64,000 bases of DNA from the NCBI RefSeq assembly GCF_003751805.1, contig NZ_RKHQ01000001.1, positions 1,922,001 to 1,986,000 of the forward strand, given 5' to 3'. Within the stretch, counting starts at the first letter, position 1. Each line of letters starts with the position of its first letter. The notes under the pieces are model-generated. The model did no database searches. It was not told the DNA's origin and worked only from the letters and a program-made list of their open reading frames with translations. Of the stretch, positions 8,394-17,426 are shown in pieces. A program made the translations under genes and the position numbers. Source of the DNA: Salana multivorans (GTDB taxonomy: Bacteria > Actinomycetota > Actinomycetes > Actinomycetales > Beutenbergiaceae).

Positions 8394-8995
8394 GTGTGTG
8401 ACCATCCGGCATCTCCTGGTCCGCCACCCGGGGGTGGTGGTCCGGTTCGGGCGGCCGAGCCCGAGGGCCTTGCCGCACCGTCGACCGCTGCTGTCCGAGG
8501 ACCGCGGCGACGACTGCCGGGTTGCCATGCGACCACATGACGTCTGGTCGCTCCCAGGGGCGTTCCGTGAGGATCGCACCAGCCGGGTTCTCCCAGTGGT
8601 CCGACGATCGGTGTCTTGTCGTCCCCGGTGCCTGGTCGGGCACCGTGTGGTCTCCCACGTGGTCCGACGACCTGCCGGTCGTCCGTCCGGTGCCGGGTGC
8701 CTCGCTGCGGCGAACCGCTGCGTGCCTCCGACTCCGACCGACCCGGGCCTCGGGGTCCGTCCCGGTCTCCCGGTCCTTCTCCCTCGGTGTTCCGAGTGCC
8801 TTGAGACTGCCCGGGTTCCGGGGGCGGCGCAACAGGTTCTGGCGAGCAGTTTCGCGTCCACAGCGCGTCCCCACGCTCGTCCACAGGGCGACCTGCTGTG
8901 ATGTGCCTCACGCACAGGCCTGTGGACGAAACTGGTGGATAACTCCCGCTCACCGTCTCGCATCGTGGGACGGGCCGACGGTAGCGTGGCCGCCC
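8394..8995. other. 602-bp stretch without a supported gene
   Basis: Open frames exist here on both strands, but their translations are Arg/Pro/Ser-rich and lack recognisable domains or ribosome sites. The phrase GTGGTCCGACGA occurs twice (about 8596 and 8659). Four DnaA-box-like 9-mers cluster at the right end, annotated separately. The stretch could be regulatory or decayed; no function is shown. Confidence 0.5.
8854..8942. other. Cluster of four DnaA-box-like 9-mers
   Basis: GCGTCCACA (8854-8862), TCGTCCACA (8877-8885), TGTGGACGA (8921-8929, the reverse of the second) and GGTGGATAA (8934-8942) differ from the DnaA box TTGTCCACA/TTATCCACA by one or two bases. They lie within 89 bp of non-coding DNA. 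No dnaA, dnaN or other origin gene is near, so this is not evidence of oriC. Confidence 0.35.
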
Positions 8996-9697
8996 ATGGG
9001 GTTCTTCGAGAGCTGGAAGACGCGCAAGCGCGAGCAGGTCATGTCCGATCGCCGGGGAGCCGCCGTCGACCGGTTCTGGACCTGGTGGTCGGAGGACGGC
9101 CGGGCGCGGGCGCTCGCGACGCTGGTCCCCGCGGACGACGCGGGCGACGCGGCGGGTGACGACGCGCGCGAGACCCGCGTCGCCGAGCGCAACGACCTCG
9201 TGCGGGAGATCGCCGCGCACGCCGACGCGATCGGCCTGGCCTTCGAGATGGGACCCGGACGGGAGAAGCTGCTCGCCCTCGCGTTCACCCCGGGCGGCGA
9301 CCCCGCCAAGCAGGAGCTCGCCGACCGCTGGCTCGCCGGGGCTCCGGCCGACCCGCAGGTCACCTACGACAACCGCCGCCAGCCCGTGCCCGACCCCACG
9401 AGCTTCGAGATCCAGATCGGGTCCACCGACGCCGAGGCGCCCCCGCACACGATCGACTTCGCGGGCGCGCGCGTGCGGGCCCGTCGCCGGGCGGACGGCA
9501 AGGTCGACGTGTACGTGACGCACGACGCGTTCGACGCCGTGCCCGACGACGTGGCCGGCCAGGTCACGTTCATCTTCCTGGACTCCGTGCTCGGGGAGCG
9601 GGTGGTGGAGGAGTCGATCGGGGTGATCGAGCACGGCAGCGTGCACCACGACGACGAGGTCGAGCTGCTGGCGCTGCGCGGGATCGTCGCCGGCTGA
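8996..9697 (+). CDS. DUF695-like hypothetical protein
   Basis: 233 residues, starting at the ATG at 8996 (MGFFESW). The pattern FWTWWSE near residue 22, LVREIAAHADAIGLAFEMG in the middle and TFIFLDSVLGERVVEESIG near the end follows the DUF695 family layout (aromatic start, amphipathic helix, then an acidic LDxxLGE block). The function of that family is unknown. The upstream frame stays open, but its extension is within the non-coding stretch and is not used. The protein is probably soluble: no signal peptide or membrane helix. It converges with the MaoC gene across a palindromic repeat. Confidence 0.72.
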   Translation: MGFFESWKTRKREQVMSDRRGAAVDRFWTWWSEDGRARALATLVPADDAGDAAGDDARETRVAERNDLVREIAAHADAIGLAFEMGPGREKLLALAFTPGGDPAKQELADRWLAGAPADPQVTYDNRRQPVPDPTSFEIQIGSTDAEAPPHTIDFAGARVRARRRADGKVDVYVTHDAFDAVPDDVAGQVTFIFLDSVLGERVVEESIGVIEHGSVHHDDEVELLALRGIVAG

Positions 9698-9707
9698 CGC
9701 CCACGGC

Positions 9708-9766
9708 CTCCGACGTCGGGGTGACTCCGGTCGCGTATCGCGATCGAGGTCACCCCGATGTCGGAG
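9708..9766. repeat. 59-bp palindromic repeat, copy 1
   Basis: 18-bp arms (CTCCGACGTCGGGGTGAC and its near complement) enclose a 23-nt loop with its own TCGCG/CGCGA stem. It fills the gap between two convergent genes, so it may also act as a bidirectional terminator. Copy 2 at 39395-39453 has the same length and 48 of 59 identical bases. Confidence 0.75.
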
Positions 9767-9769
9767 CGG

Positions 9770-10873
9770 TCAGGCGAGGGCGAGCGAGCCGTCGAGGTTG
9801 AGCCGCCCCTTCGTTGGCTCCCAGGCGCGCATCGCCCAGCCCGGCCGACGGCTGTCCGGCGTCGTCTCCAGGTCGTCGACCCGCTCGACGCGCAGCGCGA
9901 CGCGACCGGGTACGAGCACCGGCGCGGCGAAGTCGACCCGCCACGTGAACGCCTCCCCGCGGACCGGTCCGAGCGCCGCGAGCGCGCGGGCCGCGGTGTC
10001 CATCCCGTGCGCGATGACGCGCGGGAACCCGAACGCCCGCGCCGCGAGCGACGAGGTGTGGATCGGGTTCCGGTCACCCGAGACCCGGGCGTACTCCTTG
10101 CTCCGGACGCGGTCCGTCGTCCAGCCGCCGGTCGGGACCGGCGGCGCGAAGGGCTCGCGGGGATCGCGGGCGAGGATCGGCAGCCGCGGCAGTGCGACCC
10201 CCTTGGCCAGGTAGGTCGAGACGCCCTGCCAGGCGACGGCGCCCGCGGTGCGGACCTCCGTCACGAGCTCGACCTGCGTCCCGACGTGCTCGCCGTCGCC
10301 GATCGGGCGGAGCGCGAGCGCGCGCGCCCAGGTCCGGGCGGTCAGCTCGTCGGCGCAGGTGACGGCGCGCAGCTGCTCGACCCGGTTGGCGACGTGGACC
10401 ATCCCGAGCATCGGGAGCGGGAAGTCTGGACGCGTCATGAGGGCGAGCTGGAGCCCGAACAGGCTCACGTGGACGAAGCCGGGCGGGGTCGACTCGGCGG
10501 CGCGGTCGCCGACGAGCGCGCGGTAGGCGTCGAGACGCTCCTGGTCGAGGCGGATGCCGGCGACCTCGAGCGCGACGTCCGGGACGTGCGCCCGGGCCGG
10601 GTCCTGCGTCCCGGCGCTCGCGCCGAGCATGAGCCGGCCGGACCGGGCGAGCGCCGCGGCGTACACGCGGCCGGGCTCGGGGACGGCGTCGAGGCGTTCG
10701 ACGCGCTCGGGCGCCCCGCGGTCGACCGTCGCCTCGGGGTGCGCCGCGCGCGAGGCGGCGTCCTCCTCCAGGAGGTCGTCGATCCAGGGCGCGTCGCCGT
10801 GCTCCTCGCCGTGGCGTCCGACGTCCTCGGGCTCGTGCGTCGCGTCGTCCATCGGTTCCATCGCCTCCGTCAC
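9770..10873 (-). CDS. MaoC-family 3-hydroxyacyl dehydratase (HtdX-like)
   Basis: Predicted (R)-specific enoyl hydratase / 3-hydroxyacyl-thioester dehydratase. The C-terminal hot-dog domain carries the hydratase-2 catalytic motif SGDRNPIH (about residues 265-272) and the following FPRVIAHGM. The N-terminal half is a second, degenerate hot-dog region, the double-hot-dog arrangement seen in mycobacterial HtdX. GTG at 10873 is chosen because it overlaps the fabG stop by 4 nt (GTGA); an ATG lies 5 codons in. It is third in a thiolase-FabG-MaoC operon, which together could carry out reversible C2 chain steps on acyl thioesters. Confidence 0.86.
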   Translation of the reverse strand: MTEAMEPMDDATHEPEDVGRHGEEHGDAPWIDDLLEEDAASRAAHPEATVDRGAPERVERLDAVPEPGRVYAAALARSGRLMLGASAGTQDPARAHVPDVALEVAGIRLDQERLDAYRALVGDRAAESTPPGFVHVSLFGLQLALMTRPDFPLPMLGMVHVANRVEQLRAVTCADELTARTWARALALRPIGDGEHVGTQVELVTEVRTAGAVAWQGVSTYLAKGVALPRLPILARDPREPFAPPVPTGGWTTDRVRSKEYARVSGDRNPIHTSSLAARAFGFPRVIAHGMDTAARALAALGPVRGEAFTWRVDFAAPVLVPGRVALRVERVDDLETTPDSRRPGWAMRAWEPTKGRLNLDGSLALA

Positions 10874-12330
10874 CGTCCCACGAGGTTCTGGCCGCACACG
10901 CGCAGCACCTGTCCGTTGATCCCGCCGGCCTGGGGCGAGGCGAGGAAGGCGACGGCCTCGCCGACGTCCACGGGCTTGCCGCCCTGACCGAGCGAGGAGA
11001 CGCGCCGGGAGATCTCGCGCTGGACGGCCGGGATGGACGCCGTCATCTCGGTCTCGATGAAGCCGGGGGCGACGGCGTTCGCCCGCCCGCCGCCCTCGCC
11101 GAGCAGGACCGCCCAGGCCTGCGTCGCGCCGATGACGCCGGCCTTGGAGAAGCCGTAGTTCGTCTGCCCGCGGTTGCCGGCGATGCCGCTCGTCGAGGCC
11201 AGCGAGACCTGGACGAGACCGGGGGCGGCCTCGGCCAGACCGGCCGTGATCGCGAGCTGGGCCGCCAGGTTGACGGCGACGACCGACTCCCACTGGGCCG
11301 GCGTCATGTTCGCGAGCAGCTTGTCGCGCAGGATGCCGGCGTTGTGGACGAGGACGTCGAGCCGCCCGCGGAACGGCCCGCGCCCGATCGCCTCGAGGAT
11401 GCGCTCCGCGGCGTCCGGGGCGGTGATGTCGAGCTGGAGGGCGACACCGCCGACCGCGTTCATCGTCCGAGCGAGCGCCTCGCCCGCCGCCGGGACGTCG
11501 ACGCCGAGGACGAGGGCGCCGTCGCGGACCAGGACGCGGACCGTCTCGGCGCCGATCCCGCGGGCGGCGCCCGTCACGACGGCGACCTTCCCCGCGAGCG
11601 GCCGCGCCCAGTCGGCGGGAGCCTCGCCGTCGCCCGTCACGGGCACGAGCTGCCCGTCGACGAACGCCGACCGCGCCGACAGCAGGAACCGCAGCGTCCC
11701 GACCGCGGCCGGGGCCAGGACGTCGACCCCGTCGGCGAGCTGGATCCCGTTCGCCGTCGCGCCCGCCCGCAGCTCCTTGCCGAGCGAGCGGACGAGCCCC
11801 TCGACGCCGGCCCGGGCGGCGGCCTCGGCGGGGGAGACCTCGCCGTCGCCGGCCCGGTCGTCCCGTCGCGAGGCGTCGTCGGTCCCGTCGACCCGGGCGC
11901 GGGTCGCGTCGGACGGCAGGCGGGAGATGACGACGACGCGCGCGCAGCGCGCGAGGTCGCGCAGGACCGAGCCGAGCGCGAGGACGGGCGCCGCGGCCTG
12001 GTCGGGCGCGGTCAGGCCGGTCAGCACGACGACGACGGCGCCCCAGCGCTGCTCGCTCGGCGCGCCCGTCTCCGGCGACCACTCCCGCACGTCGCACCCC
12101 CACGAGCGCAGCGTCGAGACGACGCCGGCCACCTCGCCCGAGCCGTCGCCGCCACCCTCGCCGGGTGCGGCGTCGCCGACGACGAGCACCGGGCCGGCGA
12201 CGAGCGGGACGTCGACCGAGTCCGGGTCGGTGCGCCGCAGCTGCACCGGCTCGGTGAGGCCGAGCGCCTTGGTCAGCGTGCTCGCGATCTGTCGCTGCAC
12301 TCCGCGCAGCGGGGCAGGGATCGTCACCAT
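10870..12330 (-). CDS. High-molecular-weight 3-oxoacyl-ACP/CoA reductase (FabG4-like)
   Basis: NAD(P)H-dependent ketoacyl reductase of 486 residues, about twice a normal FabG. An N-terminal flavodoxin-like, non-catalytic domain (residues about 1-240) precedes a classical SDR domain with TGAARGIG (near 251), NAG (LVHNAGI), the catalytic Ser in SLASTSG and the YGFSK Tyr-Lys pair (near 390). This is the architecture of mycobacterial FabG4 (Rv0242c), which sits beside HtdX and FadA2 in the same order as here. It is coupled to the MaoC gene and lies 13 nt after the thiolase gene. Confidence 0.92.
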   Translation of the reverse strand: MVTIPAPLRGVQRQIASTLTKALGLTEPVQLRRTDPDSVDVPLVAGPVLVVGDAAPGEGGGDGSGEVAGVVSTLRSWGCDVREWSPETGAPSEQRWGAVVVVLTGLTAPDQAAAPVLALGSVLRDLARCARVVVISRLPSDATRARVDGTDDASRRDDRAGDGEVSPAEAAARAGVEGLVRSLGKELRAGATANGIQLADGVDVLAPAAVGTLRFLLSARSAFVDGQLVPVTGDGEAPADWARPLAGKVAVVTGAARGIGAETVRVLVRDGALVLGVDVPAAGEALARTMNAVGGVALQLDITAPDAAERILEAIGRGPFRGRLDVLVHNAGILRDKLLANMTPAQWESVVAVNLAAQLAITAGLAEAAPGLVQVSLASTSGIAGNRGQTNYGFSKAGVIGATQAWAVLLGEGGGRANAVAPGFIETEMTASIPAVQREISRRVSSLGQGGKPVDVGEAVAFLASPQAGGINGQVLRVCGQNLVGR

Positions 12331-12343
12331 CGCGGGCTCCTCC

Positions 12344-13681
12344 TCACGCCTCGAGCAGCATCGCGACGGCCTGACCGCCAGCGGCGCAGACGGAGATGAC
12401 GCCGCGGAACGGCCGCTCCCGCGAGGGATCGGCGAGGCGACGGCGGTGCAGCAGCGTCGCGAGCGTCGCGAGGATGCGCGCGCCCGTCGCGCCGAACGGG
12501 TGACCAGCGGCGAGGGAGGAGCCGGCGACGTTGAGCCGCGCCGGGTCGAGCGTCCCGAGGGCCGGCAGGCCGAGCTGCTGCTGCGCGAACTCCTCCGACG
12601 CCCAGGCCGCGAGCGTCGCGACGACGACGCCGGCGAACGCCTCGTGGATCTCCACCAGGTCGATGTCCTCCAGCGCCAGCCCCTGGCGGGCCAGCAGCCG
12701 GGGCACCGCGTAGGCGCCGCCCATGAGCAGGCCCTCCTCGCCGCGGACGAAGTCGACGGCCGCGGCCTCGGCGTCGACGATCCGGGCGAGCGGCGTGTGG
12801 CCGTTGGCCGCGGCCCACGCCGGCGAGGCGACGAGCACGGCCGCCGCCCCGTCCGACAGCGGGGTCGAGTTGCCGGCCGTCATCGTCGGGTTCGACTGGT
12901 CGTTGCCGAACACGGTGCGCAGCCCGGCGAGGGCCTCGGCCGTCGTGTCCGGGCGCAGGGCCGCGTCGCGGGTGAGGCCGCGGTAGGGGGTGACGAGCGT
13001 GTCGAACAGCCCGTCCTCCCACGCCGCGGCGAGGTTGCGGTGCGACGCGAGGGCGACCTCGTCCTGGCCCTCGCGCGTCACGCCCCAGGCGAGGTTGGTG
13101 AGCGCCTGGTGCTCGCCCATGCTCAGGCCCGTGCGCGGCTCGTTGACGTTCGGAGCGACGGGGGCGAGGTCGGCGGGGCGGAGCTGGCCGAGCAGCCGGA
13201 CCCGGTCCATCGGCGTCTTCGCCCGGTTCAGCTTGAGGAGCACCTTCCGCAGCCGCTCGCCCACGACGATCGGCGCGTCGGAGGTGGAGTCGACGCCGGC
13301 GGCGACCGCGACGTCGAGCTGGCCGAGCGTGATCTTGTTCGCCACGTCCCAGGCCGCCTCGAGGCTCGTGGCGCAGGCGCGCTGGAGCGTGACGGCCGGC
13401 GTCGTCGGGTCGAGCGCCGAGCCGAGCACCGCCTCGCGGGCGAGGTTGAAGTCCTTGGAGTGGTTGAGGACGGCGCCGGCGCGGACCTCGCCCAGCCGCT
13501 CGCCGGCGAGGCCGAACCGTGCGACGAGGCCGTCGATCGTCGTCGTCAGCATGTCGAGGCTCGTCGCGCCCGCGTAGTGACCGCCGGCCTTGGCGAACGG
13601 GATGCGGTTGCCGCCGACCACGACGGCCTGTCCGTCCGGTCGGGCGGGGATGCTCGGGCTGGGTGTCGCGGTGTCGGTCAT
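12344..13681 (-). CDS. Acetyl-CoA C-acetyltransferase / thiolase (FadA2-like)
   Basis: 445-residue thiolase that condenses or cleaves acyl-CoA at C2. Active-site Cys lies in QRACATS (about residue 101), His in AAGHPFGATG (about 393) and the second Cys in CAAGGQ near the end. The insert between the halves is longer than in small AtoB enzymes, as in mitochondrial trifunctional beta-type thiolases. The ATG at 13681 is chosen over longer in-frame starts because the latter run through the operator region. It is first in the operon with fabG and maoC, and may also supply acetoacetyl-CoA for the HMG-CoA synthase nearby (inference). Confidence 0.93.
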   Translation of the reverse strand: MTDTATPSPSIPARPDGQAVVVGGNRIPFAKAGGHYAGATSLDMLTTTIDGLVARFGLAGERLGEVRAGAVLNHSKDFNLAREAVLGSALDPTTPAVTLQRACATSLEAAWDVANKITLGQLDVAVAAGVDSTSDAPIVVGERLRKVLLKLNRAKTPMDRVRLLGQLRPADLAPVAPNVNEPRTGLSMGEHQALTNLAWGVTREGQDEVALASHRNLAAAWEDGLFDTLVTPYRGLTRDAALRPDTTAEALAGLRTVFGNDQSNPTMTAGNSTPLSDGAAAVLVASPAWAAANGHTPLARIVDAEAAAVDFVRGEEGLLMGGAYAVPRLLARQGLALEDIDLVEIHEAFAGVVVATLAAWASEEFAQQQLGLPALGTLDPARLNVAGSSLAAGHPFGATGARILATLATLLHRRRLADPSRERPFRGVISVCAAGGQAVAMLLEA

Positions 13682-13768
13682 GCTGGGCCTCCGGGCGAGA
13701 GCGGGTGCAGCGAGGGTACGTGACCCCCGGGGAAGCAGCGCGACGAGAACGGCGCCGGCGCAGATCCT

Positions 13769-13783
13769 GATACTCAGAGTACC
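13769..13783. promoter_or_regulatory. TetR-type operator, copy 1 (GATACTCAGAGTACC)
   Basis: A 15-mer centred on TACTC-A-GAGTA, in the divergent gap between the thiolase operon (88 nt from its ATG) and the AAA ATPase gene. The same core recurs next to the TetR gene at 19239-19253. On the minus strand it contains a -10-like TACTCT. It could control both divergent units; that part is inference. Confidence 0.65.
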
Positions 13784-13871
13784 GGCTATCGCGGCCTCTA
13801 GGCTGGCACGGTCACCTGCGCACCCCGCGCACCAGCGCGAGCCGCGCCCCCGAGGCACCTGGAGGACCGCC

Positions 13872-15983
13872 GTGCCGATCGAGCTCCCCGAGGCCTACGC
13901 CCCGCTGCTGAGCGGCGCGACCTACCTCGACGTCGTCGGCCCCGGGGTCCCGTGGGTGATCCCGGACGGGTGGATCGACGAGCTCGACGCCGCCGTCGAG
14001 CACATCATGCGTGAGCTCCCGGGCGTCGGGACGACGACCGGGAACACCCATTACCCCGACGGGACCTCCCGCGTCGCGTCGATCCTCTGGGAGCACTCGG
14101 CCTATCTCGCCGGGCCCGTCCCGATCTTCGCCGGGCCGTACTCGCGGTTCCCCTGGCAGGTCCAGGAGCGCTACCTCGTCAAGGACGTGCTGAGCGCGCC
14201 CCTGCCGATCCAGCGGTACTACAGCGTCGCGCCGACCTGGCCGTACAAGCTCCTCGTCCGGGCGGCCGACGAGGGGTGGGACCGGGAGACCGCGGTCGAG
14301 CTCCACCTCGAGATGCTCCGCGCGCTGCGGACGAGCCCGCTGCACCGGGAGCGCGCCGACGTGCTGCTCGGCGTCTGGGACCGGATCCGGGACGACGACC
14401 GGCTGCTGGAGATCCACGCGACCGGTCGCAGCTCGGACATCGCGTTCGTCTGGCGCAACGAGCTCGGCGACGACGTCTACTCCGTCCTGCCCGAGCTCTC
14501 CGGGGCCGTCGACCTCCTCGCCTGGGCGTACCACGGGCTCGAGGCCGTGGTCGCGGTGGCCCCCGTCTCGCCGCTGCACGGGCCGTTCTCCGTCCCGCGC
14601 TTCATCGCCGACGGGCTCAAGGCGACGGACCGCCCCGTCCCGCCGCTGCTGTCGACCGCCATCGGGTCCGAGGCGGCCGACGCGGTGGCGCGCGAGTACG
14701 AGGCGATCCCCGGCAAGGGCGACGTCGACGCGGCGCGCGCCCGGCTGCGCTCCGTCGTCGCCCGGGCGCTCCAGGCGGGCGACCTCGAGCTCGCCCGCAA
14801 CCTCGTCAACCTCGCGAGCCTCGCCTCCGCCCAGGCCGGCTCCCTGCCCGACCCGCCCGTCGGGCCGATGGCGCCGGCGAGCATCCCGCTCATCACGTTC
14901 CTCGAGGACCTCGAGGAGATCTACACGCCGCGACGCGGGCGGAACCGGTTCGCCGAGGAGCTCGCCGCCCGGCGCGCGGCGGCCGCCGCCGCGGCGTCGG
15001 TGGCCGCCGCGACCGGCGACGCCGACGACCTGGGGTCCGCCGGGGGCGGCGGCGCCGCGGGCGGTGCCGACGAGGCCGGCCGCGTCCGGGTGCGCGAGGA
15101 CGAGGACGGCGCGGGGTTCTCCGGCGTCGTGGAGGAGCTGGAGATCGGCGACCCGCTCGGCGACCTGGAGAAGCTCATCGGCCTCGCGCCGATCAAGCAG
15201 CAGGTGACGCGGCTGCTCGCCGAGGCGAAGGCGGAGGTGCTGCGGCGCCAGGCCGGGATGCCCGACACGGGGCGCTCGCGGCACCTGATCTTCACGGGCA
15301 ACCCCGGCACCGCCAAGACCACCGTCGCGCGCATCCTGGCCCGGATCTACACCCAGCAGGGCCTGCTCAGCCGCGGGCACCTCGTCGAGGTCGGCCGCGC
15401 GGACCTCGTCGGGGAGTACATCGGTCAGACCGCGCCCAAGGTGCGCGCGGTGCTCGAGCGGGCCGAGGGCGGCGTGCTGTTCATCGACGAGGCCTACTCG
15501 CTCGTCCCCCGGGACTCCTTCCGCGACTTCGGCCACGAGGCCATGGCGACGCTCATCAAGGGCATGGAGGACATGCGTCAGGACCTCGTCGTGGTCGCGG
15601 CGGGGTACCCGGCGGAGATGCGCACGTTCGTCGACTCCAACCCGGGCGTCGCCTCGCGGTTCCCGGCGACGCTCTCGTTCGCCGACTACGGCGACGACGA
15701 GCTGTGGCAGATCTTCCAGCTCATCGCGGCCGAGGCCGGGTTCGAGCTCATGTGGGGCGTCGACCACGCGGTGCGCCAGCTCATGCCGTCGCCGCGACCG
15801 GTGAACTTCGGCAACGGCCGGTTCATGCGCAACGTCTTCGAGGAGGCGACGGCGCTCCAGGCGATGCGGGTGGTGGCGCTGCCGTCACCGAGCCCGGCGG
15901 ACATCCGGACGCTGCTGCCGCAGGACATCCCGGCGGCCGGGACGGTCAAGGCCTCGACGACGGGGCCGGGGCTCTACCTGTAG
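13872..15983 (+). CDS. CbxX/CfqX-type AAA+ ATPase
   Basis: 703 residues. Residues about 1-430 are an unassigned helical region ending in an Ala/Gly/Asp-rich linker. Residues about 435-690 are a CbbX/EccA-like AAA module: GNPGTAKTT Walker A (476-484, where the usual GKT glycine is Ala481), GVLFIDEAYS Walker B, an AGYPAEM sensor stretch and a FGNGRFMRNVFE sensor-2 region. This class remodels protein complexes (Rubisco activase CbbX, type VII secretion EccA). No ESX genes are present. GTG at 13872 has a strong GGAGG 6 nt upstream. It is divergent from the thiolase operon, sharing the TetR-site region. Confidence 0.85.
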   Translation: MPIELPEAYAPLLSGATYLDVVGPGVPWVIPDGWIDELDAAVEHIMRELPGVGTTTGNTHYPDGTSRVASILWEHSAYLAGPVPIFAGPYSRFPWQVQERYLVKDVLSAPLPIQRYYSVAPTWPYKLLVRAADEGWDRETAVELHLEMLRALRTSPLHRERADVLLGVWDRIRDDDRLLEIHATGRSSDIAFVWRNELGDDVYSVLPELSGAVDLLAWAYHGLEAVVAVAPVSPLHGPFSVPRFIADGLKATDRPVPPLLSTAIGSEAADAVAREYEAIPGKGDVDAARARLRSVVARALQAGDLELARNLVNLASLASAQAGSLPDPPVGPMAPASIPLITFLEDLEEIYTPRRGRNRFAEELAARRAAAAAAASVAAATGDADDLGSAGGGGAAGGADEAGRVRVREDEDGAGFSGVVEELEIGDPLGDLEKLIGLAPIKQQVTRLLAEAKAEVLRRQAGMPDTGRSRHLIFTGNPGTAKTTVARILARIYTQQGLLSRGHLVEVGRADLVGEYIGQTAPKVRAVLERAEGGVLFIDEAYSLVPRDSFRDFGHEAMATLIKGMEDMRQDLVVVAAGYPAEMRTFVDSNPGVASRFPATLSFADYGDDELWQIFQLIAAEAGFELMWGVDHAVRQLMPSPRPVNFGNGRFMRNVFEEATALQAMRVVALPSPSPADIRTLLPQDIPAAGTVKASTTGPGLYL

Positions 15984-16034
15984 CTGCCCTGCGTCGCCGG
16001 ACGACGACGGTCGCGATGTCGCGAGCGTCGGGGC

Positions 16035-17231
16035 TCAGCCGAGCGTGCGCTCGTAGCGGCGCTGGTGGTCGCCGAGGCCGGCGAACCGGTACGGCCGCGC
16101 CGTCTCCCGGGCCGTGAGGTACTCGCGGCCGTCCTCGGGGAGCGTCGTCTTGTGCAGCACCTCGTACGCCGTGTGGTCGAGCATCACGCGGGAGTCGATC
16201 ATCGCGGTGTGCTCGGCGACGCGGAGGTGCTCGCGGTAGCCGGGCTGGACGACGCCGCCGAAGAACTCCGCGACCGAGCCCGAGCCGTAGGACGCGAGGC
16301 CGACGCGGGCGCCCGTGAGGTCGCCCTCGTGGTGGTCGAGCAGCGACGCGAGCGCGACGTACACCGACGCCGTGTAGGAGTTCCCGATGACGCGGTTGTA
16401 CCGCATGGTGTCCGCGAGGTAGGCGGCCACCTCGTCCGGCGTCGGGTTGGCACCCGAGAGGACGGCGAGGTGCCGGTGCGCCTTCGAGGCCATCTTCGTG
16501 AACGGCTGGTGGTAGCAGATCGCGGCGAAGTCCTCCAGCGACGCCCCGCCCTGCGCGCGGTAGTCCTCCCACGCGCCGCCGATGGCGTTGAGGTAGGCGC
16601 GGATCGAGCCCTTGCCGTCGACGAGCGCCGTCGAGCGGTAGTTGGGCCGCCAGAAGTCCATGACGTCCTCGGTGAACACGCCCGCGGGGTTCTCGACGGT
16701 GAGGAGCGCGGGGTCGGCCTGGACGAGCATCGCGGCGGCGGCGGCGCCCTGCGTCGACTCGCCGGAGGAGCCGAGGTCGTAGCGGGCGACGTCGCTGGCG
16801 ACGACGAGCACCTTCTGCGACGGGTCGCGGGCGATGAGCCCGACGGCGAACTGCAGCGCGGCCGTGGCCGAGTAGCAGGCCTGTTTGAGCTCGACGACGC
16901 GCACCTGCTGCGGCAGCCCGACGAGCTGGTGGACGTAGACGCCCGCCGACTTGCTCTGGTCGATGCCCGACTCGGTGGCGAACAGGAGCGTGCGGATGCC
17001 ATCGGTGCCGTTGCGCTCGATGATCCGGCTCGTGGCCTCGGCGGCCATCGTCACGATGTCCTCGTCCGGGCCGAGCACGCTCATGACGTCCTGCCCGATG
17101 CCGACCGTGAACTTCGCCGGGTCGATGCCGTGGTGGTCGGCGAGGGCGGTCAGGGGCAGGGCGTAGTGCGAGGTCGCGAGTGCGAGGTCGTGGATACCGA
17201 TGCGCGGCACGACCGACTCAGACTGCGACAT
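16035..17231 (-). CDS. mvaS: Hydroxymethylglutaryl-CoA synthase
   Basis: Condenses acetyl-CoA with acetoacetyl-CoA to HMG-CoA, the first committed mevalonate step. The 398-residue length is normal for bacterial MvaS. The general base is in FATESGID (Glu near 84), the nucleophilic Cys in KQACYSAT (near 115) and the His in CYHQPFTKM (near 237). NSYTASVYVALASLL and ASYGSGSVAEFF are also family hallmarks. The ATG at 17231 has GAGG/GGAG upstream. It is in line with HMG-CoA reductase, 195 nt away. The later pathway genes are not in the window. Confidence 0.95.
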   Translation of the reverse strand: MSQSESVVPRIGIHDLALATSHYALPLTALADHHGIDPAKFTVGIGQDVMSVLGPDEDIVTMAAEATSRIIERNGTDGIRTLLFATESGIDQSKSAGVYVHQLVGLPQQVRVVELKQACYSATAALQFAVGLIARDPSQKVLVVASDVARYDLGSSGESTQGAAAAAMLVQADPALLTVENPAGVFTEDVMDFWRPNYRSTALVDGKGSIRAYLNAIGGAWEDYRAQGGASLEDFAAICYHQPFTKMASKAHRHLAVLSGANPTPDEVAAYLADTMRYNRVIGNSYTASVYVALASLLDHHEGDLTGARVGLASYGSGSVAEFFGGVVQPGYREHLRVAEHTAMIDSRVMLDHTAYEVLHKTTLPEDGREYLTARETARPYRFAGLGDHQRRYERTLG

Positions 17232-17426
17232 ACCTCGAGGCTCCTCACGCGTGGCTGCCCCACGAAGACCCGTGGCCAGGTTCCGCGGGCGTGGTCCACC
17301 GACGATTATGGCCCCACTCGGGGGCATCGCTCGACCCCGGTGGTCCCGGAGCTGGGTTCTGCACGGCATCTCCACGTCCCGCGCCGGTCCGTGGAGCCGC
17401 CGCGCGGGCCGTGTCGCGGCGGCGTC

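Noticed and set aside
8308..8901. Open frame of 197 codons in the gene-free stretch
   Set aside because: It starts before and runs through the terminator hairpin, has no ribosome site, and its composition (Arg, Pro, Ser, Cys) does not look like a real protein.
8854..8942. Chromosomal replication origin
   Set aside because: DnaA-like boxes alone are not enough; dnaA, dnaN, recF, gyrase genes and an AT-rich unwinding region are all missing.
13872..15983. Type VII secretion EccA gene
   Set aside because: The AAA core is similar, but no ESX core genes, WXG100 or PE/PPE genes are nearby and the N-terminus is not clearly TPR.
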